Of a DNA stretch of 64,000 nucleotides, positions 58,235 through 64,000 are shown in pieces. Every line of letters starts with the position of its first letter. Within the stretch, counting starts at the first letter, position 1. Source of the DNA: Opitutaceae bacterium (GTDB lineage Bacteria; Verrucomicrobiota; Verrucomicrobiia; Opitutales; Opitutaceae); NCBI GenBank assembly GCA_002694885.1, contig NZNM01000132.1, forward strand, positions 62,001 to 126,000, in the 5' to 3' direction. The translations under genes were made by a program, and so were the position numbers. The notes under the pieces are model-generated. The model ran no database searches. It was not told where the DNA came from and saw only the letters and a list, made by a program, of their open reading frames with translations.

Positions 58235-59980
58235 TTATCCGTAGGCGGCACCCGTATCCACGTCGATCACACGGTAATTTTCAACGTGGAAGTGCGGATC
58301 CGAGCGGAACGTTAGCTGGGCGTGGTAATCTTTTTCCAGACTGATAAGCAAATCAGCATCCTCTTCCCGCAGCCGGTCGATAATGGCCGGATTTACGAGA
58401 ACTCGGAGTTTGATAGGCTTATCCGGATCCGTGGCTCGAGTGCGAGCTCGGCGGACGATTCCCGAAAGCTTTCGCTGCAACTCGACGCTCACTGTAGTGG
58501 CGGATTTCACGATGCCTTTCCCACGGCAGTATGGGCAATCTGTATACAAGCCTGATGACACGCTCTCCTGCATTCTTTGACGCGTCATTTGCATGATGCC
58601 GAGCGGAGAAATAGGAAGGATATGGGTCTTCGCCTTGTCCAACGACATGTGGCGCCGCATTTGATTGAGAATCGCATTCCGGTGCTTCCGCTGTTTCATA
58701 TCGATAAAATCGATAATGATCAGCCCACCGATGTTTCGCAGGCGTATTTGCCGAGCGACCTCCGCCGCGGCCTCGCTGTTTACGTGGAATATAGTGTTGT
58801 TCTCGTTGCCCTTGTTCTTGTGGGAGCCGGTGTTTACGTCGATGGCGATGAGGGCTTCGGTTTCGTCGATGACGATCGCGCCTCCTGACGGAAGCGGCAC
58901 CGCTCTCTGAAACGTTTGCTCGATCTGATTCTCGATATTGTAGCGCTCGAAAATGGGAATGCTGTCGGTGTACAAATGGATTTTGTTGGTCGACCGTTTC
59001 GAGATTTGACTGACGTCGTCGACGACCGACTTGTGGTCTTCAGGATTGTCGATCAGCACGCGATCGATGTTTTCGGTCAGGAAGTCCCGTACGGTTCGCT
59101 CGCTTAGATCCGGCTCTTTATACAGGCAAGAGGGGGCTTTTACGGTGTCGATCTTGCTTTGGATTTTGTCCCAAGTCTTGAGCATTATGTGCAGGTCCCT
59201 TACGAAATACCGGGCCTTTTTCCCTTCGCCGGCTGTTCGGACAATGATACCCATGCCCTCGGGTATCGTGAGGTCCTGAATGATCTTCTTTAGGCGAGCG
59301 CGTTCCTTGGGATCTTCAATTTTCCGAGAGATGCCACATTGGTCGGAATAGGGCATCAGCACGAGAAAGCGTCCTGGTAGAGAGAGGTTCGTGGTGGTCC
59401 TCGGCCCTTTTGTGCCGATTGGGCCCTTAGTTACTTGAATGACGATTTCGGTGCCAATCGGGTAGTGATTGGGGATGTCCTTGATCGTGATCTTCTTATT
59501 TTTCTTCTTATTCTTGGAACGGTTGACCCGTACCACCTCGACGGAGGAATCCGCGGCTTGCGGCAGAATGTCCCAGTAGTGCAGGAAAGCGTTTTTCGGC
59601 AGTCCAATGTCGACGAAGGCAGCCTTCAGCCCCGGGTCGAGATTCTTGATCTTCCCTTTGAAAATCCCTCCGACTATGCGCTGGGCGCTTCGGCGACGCT
59701 CGATATCGAACTTATCAAGAATGCCGTCAACCAGAAGGCCAACACGCGTCTCCAATGGTTCGGCGTTGATGATCAGCTCGCGGTAGGGTTCTTTCTCTTT
59801 CTTGAATTTCTCGACGATTTTCGTCAGAAGCGGGCGACTTTTGGATCGCTTATCCGCTTCCTCTTTCAGTTTCGCTTGATCGACAGGCTTCGCGGGTTTC
59901 CGCGAAGGAGGATTTCGAAGCTCTTCTTCATGCTTGGACGAGGGGTCCGGTTTTTCGGTATTGATATTGTTTTCGCTCAT
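58235..59980 (-). CDS. rng: Ribonuclease E/G-family endoribonuclease
   Basis: A 581-residue RNase E/G. The N-terminal 70 residues are charged and disordered ([20 protein letters not shown]). The core follows: [19 protein letters not shown], an S1 domain in [20 protein letters not shown], catalytic-site residues in [13 protein letters not shown] and [16 protein letters not shown], and the zinc-link DCPYCRGKG. It lacks the long C-terminal scaffold of E. coli RNase E, so it is RNase G-like in size plus a leader. It lies 85 bases downstream of rodA on the same strand. Start by the second ATG (59978-59980); the first, 13 codons upstream, adds a basic string. Confidence 0.93.
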   Translation of the reverse strand: MSENNINTEKPDPSSKHEEELRNPPSRKPAKPVDQAKLKEEADKRSKSRPLLTKIVEKFKKEKEPYRELIINAEPLETRVGLLVDGILDKFDIERRRSAQRIVGGIFKGKIKNLDPGLKAAFVDIGLPKNAFLHYWDILPQAADSSVEVVRVNRSKNKKKNKKITIKDIPNHYPIGTEIVIQVTKGPIGTKGPRTTTNLSLPGRFLVLMPYSDQCGISRKIEDPKERARLKKIIQDLTIPEGMGIIVRTAGEGKKARYFVRDLHIMLKTWDKIQSKIDTVKAPSCLYKEPDLSERTVRDFLTENIDRVLIDNPEDHKSVVDDVSQISKRSTNKIHLYTDSIPIFERYNIENQIEQTFQRAVPLPSGGAIVIDETEALIAIDVNTGSHKNKGNENNTIFHVNSEAAAEVARQIRLRNIGGLIIIDFIDMKQRKHRNAILNQMRRHMSLDKAKTHILPISPLGIMQMTRQRMQESVSSGLYTDCPYCRGKGIVKSATTVSVELQRKLSGIVRRARTRATDPDKPIKLRVLVNPAIIDRLREEDADLLISLEKDYHAQLTFRSDPHFHVENYRVIDVDTGAAYG

Positions 59981-60064
59981 TCTGTAACGTTTCCGAGTTA
60001 GCAGAAGGCGCCGATTCATGGTAGCAGGACCGTGTTGAGAAATGCTGTCTTAGGAATCTTATCA

Positions 60065-61267
60065 TTAAAACTCCTTGCGAAATCTGTACACGCTTTGCGC
60101 CAGTCCTTGTAGGACGCAGCAGCTCACCATGAAGGTGCCTCCGTGACTTAAGAACGGGAGCGGTAGTCCGGTTATTGGCATCAACCCGATTGTCATTGCG
60201 ATGTTAACGAAAACATGAATCGAAAACAGCGTTGCGACGCCGATAACCAAGAGCGTACCGAAACGGTCGCGGGCTATCGTGGCGATGCGTATGCTGTTCC
60301 CAATAAGCAAACCGAATAGGGTGACGACGACTACGCTTCCCAAAAAGCCTGTTTCTTCCGCGATAACGGAAAAAATGAAGTCGTTATGAGCTACTGCGCG
60401 AGGCAGGTAGCCCAGCTGGGCCTGGTTGCCATTCAGGTATCCTTTACCTAGAAGGCCACCAGAACCCACGGAAATAATCGATTGTTCCCGATTCCAGCCG
60501 ACATCTCTTCGATCGACTCTGTCGGGATAAATAAAGCCCATAATGCGCTGCCGCTGATAGTCCTCTAGGACGGGGATCCAGTAGGTGGGCCCCTCAACGA
60601 CTTGCTCTTCTTTCGCCTCCGCTTTGGCGATGACATACTCGCTGTACCGATGGGTATCCAACAAGACTAGCCCCACGAGCACGGCAAAGATTGCGAATGC
60701 AGTCGTAAAGAAGGACTTGGTTAGATTGGATGCGTACAGTTGGGCGAACACGACGGAAGGAATGACTAGCGCCGACCCTAGGTCGGGCTGGAACAAGATG
60801 AATAAGAATGGAATAGAAATCGCAAGCGCCATTTTCGCCAGTGTGAGACGAGATTCCTTGATGGTACCGATTTCGGATCTCGTTAGCAAGCTGGCCCCGA
60901 TGACCAGGCAGGCGAGCTTAGCCAGCTCGCTGGGCTGAACGGTAGTCACGCCGACGTTGAGCCAGCGTTTCGCTCCGTATATCGTCACTCCAAGTGGACT
61001 CAATTTCACAAGGATAAGCGCGATAAGCCCTAATGAATAGAGCCAATGCGAGTATTTTAGGAAGATCTTGTAGTCAAAATAGGACACCACTGCGTAGGCG
61101 CTCAATCCCACGAAGATCCAAACGATCTGGCGAATCCAGTCGTTGCTTTGCTGGTAGTGCTGAGCGCTGTAGATAAAGAACACGCCTATGATCGATAGGA
61201 CGATCAGGCATAGGGGGGAGACCGGATCGAATCGGGAATGCGATTTGTTGACTGATGGGCGTGACAC
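60065..61267 (-). CDS. rodA: Peptidoglycan polymerase RodA (SEDS family)
   Basis: RodA builds lateral-wall glycan strands with its partner PBP2. The 400-residue product has about ten helices with SEDS blocks: YGAKRWLNVGVTTVQPSELA, KLACLVIGAS, LFILFQPDLGSALVI, the long loop with RQRIMGFIYPDRVDRRDVGW and EQSIISVGSGGLLGKGYLNG, HNDFIFSVIAEETGFLGS, and NIAMTIGLMPITGLPLPFLS followed by HGGTF near the end. The longest frame starts at 61504 within a terminator, so I prefer GTG 61265-61267 just before the first helix; no ATG lies between. rng follows on the same transcript. No mre genes are inside the window. Confidence 0.92.
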   Translation of the reverse strand: MSRPSVNKSHSRFDPVSPLCLIVLSIIGVFFIYSAQHYQQSNDWIRQIVWIFVGLSAYAVVSYFDYKIFLKYSHWLYSLGLIALILVKLSPLGVTIYGAKRWLNVGVTTVQPSELAKLACLVIGASLLTRSEIGTIKESRLTLAKMALAISIPFLFILFQPDLGSALVIPSVVFAQLYASNLTKSFFTTAFAIFAVLVGLVLLDTHRYSEYVIAKAEAKEEQVVEGPTYWIPVLEDYQRQRIMGFIYPDRVDRRDVGWNREQSIISVGSGGLLGKGYLNGNQAQLGYLPRAVAHNDFIFSVIAEETGFLGSVVVVTLFGLLIGNSIRIATIARDRFGTLLVIGVATLFSIHVFVNIAMTIGLMPITGLPLPFLSHGGTFMVSCCVLQGLAQSVYRFRKEF

Positions 61268-61461
61268 CTTTGGCTCGGCTTGAGAGGCCGTGGTCCGATT
61301 GTTGAACGAGGGGAAGTCCGGTTGAAAGAAAATTCTAGCAGGTTTGGAAACTAAAACCAGCGATGGTGTCGTATAGTGCTTTGTCGCTCCTATTGGAGCT
61401 GCCGTTGTAGACGGCTTTGGCCAATCTGGCAGGTGTTCCGGAGTCCCCCGATGGGGCTCTG

Positions 61462-61493
61462 AAAAAGCCCTCGTAGTTACGCGAGGGCTTTTT
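61462..61493. terminator. Bidirectional terminator upstream of rodA
   Basis: Perfect 12-base arms AAAAAGCCCTCG (61462-61473) and CGAGGGCTTTTT (61482-61493) with an 8-base loop, A-run on one side and T-run on the other, so it can stop transcripts in both directions. It lies between rodA (minus) and the S4-domain gene (plus), which excludes the 61504 codon as a plausible rodA start. Confidence 0.8.
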
Positions 61494-61551
61494 CCTGCCT
61501 GCACGATTGCTGGTTGATCTCGGCTGCTATTTGTTTAGCACATTTTATCGA

Positions 61552-61944
61552 ATGACGGATGAGGGGTTAGTAAAGGCCCGGCTCGATAAATGGCTATGGG
61601 CTGTGCGGCTATTCAAAACGAGATTCCTGGCGACGGAAGCTTGCCGGGGCGGTAAAGTTCGAGTGAGGGAAGAAAAGGCAAAGCCGTCCTACTCCATCAA
61701 AGTGGGCGAAATGGTGACGGTTCAGTCGGGTCCCATAACGAAAACCATCCGTGTGTTGGGCCTCATAGAGAAGCGAGTGGGCGCCAAGCTAGTTCCGAAC
61801 TACATGGAGGATTTGACGCCACCGGAGGAATACGAGCTCTTGAAGATGACGGCGGCCCAAAAGGTCCTCCGAAGGGATCGGGGAACTGGCCGACCCACAA
61901 AACGCGATCGCAGGGAAATCGAACGCCTGTTCGGGAATGACTAA
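61552..61944 (+). CDS. S4-domain RNA-binding protein, Hsp15-like
   Basis: A 130-residue protein with an S4 domain: VKARLDKWLWAVRLFKTRFL, ATEACRGGKVRVREEKAKPS and IKVGEMVTVQSGPITKTIRV. The basic, charged C-terminus (KVLRRDRGTGRPTKRDRREI) is like E. coli Hsp15 (HslR), which binds 50S subunits carrying stalled nascent chains. The ATG at 61552 (MTDEGLVKARLDKW) is preferred to the codon 45 bases upstream. It is separated from rodA by a terminator and ends 182 bases from the convergent secreted gene. Confidence 0.9.
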   Translation: MTDEGLVKARLDKWLWAVRLFKTRFLATEACRGGKVRVREEKAKPSYSIKVGEMVTVQSGPITKTIRVLGLIEKRVGAKLVPNYMEDLTPPEEYELLKMTAAQKVLRRDRGTGRPTKRDRREIERLFGND

Positions 61945-62003
61945 TGCCATCTCTTTGCTGAACGCAATTGAGCCTGCATTAGAACCGCAGCGAATAGGGG
62001 AAC

Positions 62004-62039
62004 GCCAGATTAGCCATCAGCGTTGATGGCTAGTCTGGC
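62004..62039. other. Long stem-loop in a convergent intergenic gap
   Basis: Arms GCCAGATTAGCCATCA (62004-62019) and TGATGGCTAGTCTGGC (62024-62039) pair over 16 bases with one G-U, loop GCGT. No T-run follows in either direction, so it is not a classic terminator. It may be a short structured RNA or a transcript-end stem. Confidence 0.5.
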
Positions 62040-62126
62040 AGCGACCGATCTCCAAGCTACCGCAAGTTGACGCCCGTGCGGCAGCCTGAGCAGGTTGCTC
62101 TGCCGGGATAGTCTGAGAAAATGGTT

Positions 62127-62969
62127 CTACCGACGACTTCTGCGGATCTTCTTCGCCTTGCGGCTCGAGTGGTAGAAGCGCCAGCAGCGTTTATGGTTCT
62201 CCTCATTGCGGGATACGGCATCCACGAGTGGCTGGGCGAGTTCTTCGCTGAGGATTCCCCAGCGATAGAGAATGGATACTTTCAAGAGGAAAATGCGGGG
62301 GGAGGGCTTTTTCAGTGAATACAGAAGCGATCTTGCGATCCATTTACTGATAACTCCCTCCTCGTGGAGGCCTCGTATCCATGCTTCCGGGTCGATCGGC
62401 TTCTCTTCTTCGGGTTCCTCGAGAATGCAAGGATCTCCGATTAGAGATAGAATGCCATCGTCATAGAAGGAACCATGGATCGTCTCGCCGGTGTCTACCA
62501 GGTAATCCCATTCTACGCCCTGCGTTTGGAACAGGGCGTAGAGACCGCAATACCGCTCGAGCGATCCATTGTTTGCGATCAACAACTCATTCTCGACAAC
62601 AGCTAGATTCGTTAGTCCGTCGAGATTTGTCAGCGAAGCGTAAGACTGTACAACAAGTGTGCTTACATCTGTTAGATTCAGCAACCCCGATGTGTCGACT
62701 AGGGCATGGTTACCGCTTATAAATAGGGTGCTGCCAACAGACCTGAGGTTCTCGAGCCCATCTAGATTCGTGATCGGATCAGCTGTGCCTGGCGCAGACT
62801 CGATAACCACGTCGAAGATCACTTCGGTAACATCTCTGGAGGCGTCGACTTCAGTTTGCGTTGTCAGAAAGAGACTGTCCACCGTTTGCGCTAAAACGGA
62901 AGGAGTTACGATTGCGATGGCGCTCAAAAAATAGAGACCCCGCGCGATTTGTTGGATTCGATTTTTCAT
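62127..62969 (-). CDS. Exported receptor-L-domain-like repeat protein
   Basis: A 280-residue secreted protein. The signal peptide is GLYFLSAIAIVTPSVLA. It has three to four short repeats of the type ITNLDGLENLRSVGSTLFIS, LVDTSGLLNLTDVSTLVVQS and LTNLDGLTNLAVVENELLIA, as in the L-domains (leucine-rich, N-capped helix and strand) of bacterial surface proteins. After about residue 165 an acidic linker (EEPEEEKPIDPEAW) leads to a basic helical tail that is odd for an exported protein (WRFYHSSRKAKKIRRSRR). The tail may belong inside the cell or bind an acidic polymer. Function unknown; surface or periplasm expected. Confidence 0.75.
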   Translation of the reverse strand: MKNRIQQIARGLYFLSAIAIVTPSVLAQTVDSLFLTTQTEVDASRDVTEVIFDVVIESAPGTADPITNLDGLENLRSVGSTLFISGNHALVDTSGLLNLTDVSTLVVQSYASLTNLDGLTNLAVVENELLIANNGSLERYCGLYALFQTQGVEWDYLVDTGETIHGSFYDDGILSLIGDPCILEEPEEEKPIDPEAWIRGLHEEGVISKWIARSLLYSLKKPSPRIFLLKVSILYRWGILSEELAQPLVDAVSRNEENHKRCWRFYHSSRKAKKIRRSRR

Positions 62970-63334
62970 ATTCCCTTTTTGAGTCCATTGTCTCAGTCTT
63001 GGGTGGCTTTCGTCTACGGGCAGGGGCCAAAATCAAGTTAATAGACCGTCAAATATGTTTGGCTAATCCTGAGGGTAGGAGATCTCGTTCACTACCCATT
63101 GAGTAACCTCCACGTGCTCGATTATAGAGCGTTCGCTTCTTCGATCGCCCAACGATGAAGCGGTCTAGGTATTCGCACCCTTGAAGGAAACGAGAGCTAT
63201 CGAGGGGCAGTTTGACTTTGCCAATGAAGCGTTGGGTCTATCCCCTCCCCTTGAGATTCAGTGAAAGGACTCCAATTACGGATATTGATAAAAAGGATGG
63301 CCTCCATCCATATAGCTGTTTGCATTGGGTTTGA
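62970..63334. other. Non-coding gap with nothing recognised
   Basis: The stretch has no convincing ORF, tRNA, terminator or repeat. It must contain the divergent promoters of the 62127-62969 gene and the small gene at 63335, but no strong -35/-10 pair stands out by eye. Confidence 0.4.
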
Positions 63335-63514
63335 ATGAGTGGCCCTCCCCCACTAGGAAAAGTCATTGTTTTCCCGCTAGTTGTCTCGACCTTGCTGGCG
63401 GTGGCGATTGTCGTGTTCGCTCCGCAGCTCGGGATTTTCGCTTGGGGATCCGCTTGGATAGGGACGTTCGCGGTACTTATGGTCTGGAATTTCTTGAACC
63501 ATGTCTGGAAGTAG
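63335..63514 (+). CDS. Small two-helix membrane protein
   Basis: A 59-residue product from ATG 63335 to TAG 63512-63514: MSGPPPLGK, helix VIVFPLVVSTLLAVAIVVFA, turn PQLG, helix IFAWGSAWIGTFAVLMVW, then NFLNHVWK. It ends 13 bases before the ilvA-like gene on the same strand, so it is probably the first gene of that transcript. The family is unknown; the two clean helices make it a better candidate than the overlapping frames. Confidence 0.6.
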   Translation: MSGPPPLGKVIVFPLVVSTLLAVAIVVFAPQLGIFAWGSAWIGTFAVLMVWNFLNHVWK

Positions 63515-63527
63515 GGAAGTAAGCCCA

Positions 63528-64000
63528 ATGGAGCTGGCTAAAACGGGTGTGTCGTATCCAACCGTCGAGGACCTGTTTCAAGCGATCCTGGAAGCCCGAC
63601 AAAGGGTATACAAGATTGCGCGACCGACGCCGTTCCATCGATTGAGCGAAGACGAAGACCTATGTATCAAGCGAGAGGATCTGTCGCCCATCCACGCCTA
63701 CAAGTGGCGAGGCGCCTACAACCGAATGCGCTTGCTCAGCGCCGAGGAGAGGTTGCAAGGCGTGGTCTGCGCATCGGCGGGAAATCATGCCCAGGGGGTT
63801 GCTTTGGCTACGCAGGCGCTAGCGACTCATGCAGAGATTTTTATGCCCCGCTCGACGCCGCTCATGAAACAGGAAGCGGTTAGATCGATCGGCGGCGATG
63901 CCGTTCACGTTAGATTGGAGGGCGATTCCTACGACGATGCATCCCGGGCTGCCCGGGCTTACAGCGAGCAAGAGCAAAAGTCATTCATTCATCCTTACGA
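63528..64000 (+). CDS. ilvA: Threonine dehydratase (threonine ammonia-lyase), partial
   Basis: The first 157 residues of a fold-type II PLP enzyme, cut by the window end. The lysine motif is DLCIKREDLSPIHAYKWRGA (usual form L-K-x-E-x-x-x-x-x-S-x-K-x-R-G-A). It is followed by CASAGNHAQGVALATQAL (the S-(A/S)-G-N-H-A-Q-G-V phosphate loop), AEIFMPRSTPLMKQEAVRSI and GGDAVHVRLEG. These are the standard IlvA/TdcB blocks for conversion of threonine to 2-oxobutanoate, the first step to isoleucine. Whether it carries the C-terminal ACT-like regulatory domain, separating IlvA from TdcB, cannot be seen here. Confidence 0.88.
   Translation, partial: MELAKTGVSYPTVEDLFQAILEARQRVYKIARPTPFHRLSEDEDLCIKREDLSPIHAYKWRGAYNRMRLLSAEERLQGVVCASAGNHAQGVALATQALATHAEIFMPRSTPLMKQEAVRSIGGDAVHVRLEGDSYDDASRAARAYSEQEQKSFIHPY

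Noticed and set aside
1-64000. CRISPR arrays, tRNA or rRNA genes, prophage, transposons
   Set aside because: No direct-repeat arrays, cloverleaf-like segments, rRNA-like stretches, integrase or transposase proteins were seen on either strand.

Overview
The window looks like chromosomal DNA of a verrucomicrobial bacterium, most likely from the Opitutae side of the phylum. The pointers are a VPDSG-CTERM (exosortase-type) sorting tail at 533-622, secreted proteins ending in a tandem module I associate with this phylum, a sulfatase with a HEAT-like tail, a Gfo/Idh/MocA and TIM-barrel sugar cluster, and a NamZ-type murein enzyme. Taxonomy is inferred from gene content only. I found no rRNA, tRNA, CRISPR array, integrase or insertion sequence.

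Layout. 1-6200: a broken VPDSG-CTERM gene, the tRNA wobble-uridine pair cmoA-cmoB, miaB, a membrane protein, gmk, and a decayed patch with gene remnants. 6200-11300: a methyltransferase, a sulfatase, a sugar isomerase-like protein and murA. 11500-14800: a compact panB-panC-coaX-panD operon facing an orphan vsr. 15000-17800: a paired M16 protease operon (active plus inactive subunit). 17850-19730: a broken ribbon-helix-helix gene, a broken HDOD gene and an Hpt protein. 19870-21200: an overlapping rhodanese / MauE-like / peroxiredoxin operon. 21260-26790: a complete biotin operon bioA-B-D-F-(esterase)-C preceded by a BirA-like operator. 26790-31600: aat, msrB, a SMUG1-type glycosylase, a glycosyltransferase and an exonuclease. 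31850-38500: a sigma-54 signalling block comprising an NtrC-type regulator, two palindromic sites, a -24/-12 promoter, a secreted helical protein, an outer-membrane-like protein, a histidine kinase and a PQQ-type beta-propeller protein. 38550-43420: a pseudouridine synthase, Spx/ArsC and SelW-like proteins, a deletion scar and rapA. 43840-48420: glmS, a broken DUF4126-like gene, a tiny membrane protein and a LysR regulator. 48470-53970: a sugar-oxidation cluster, NamZ and DUF2062. 54130-64000: glycerate kinase, a BON protein, a lactonase, an amber-interrupted methyltransferase, rng, rodA, an Hsp15-like protein, a secreted repeat protein and the start of ilvA.

Two observations stand out. First, five otherwise intact genes are interrupted only by in-frame stop codons (seven stops, all three stop types) with no frameshift, which is an unusual form of decay for one 64-kb stretch. 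Second, 31849-38508 reads as a self-contained two-component/sigma-54 regulon in which regulator, probable binding sites, promoter, targets and kinase all sit together.

How genes work together: the pan and bio operons supply CoA and biotin. The cmo, miaB, rluA-family and aat genes act on tRNA, rRNA or protein ends. murA, glmS, rodA and NamZ make or recycle wall material. msrB, the peroxiredoxin operon, the Spx/ArsC protein and the SelW-like protein form a redox-defence set spread over the window.
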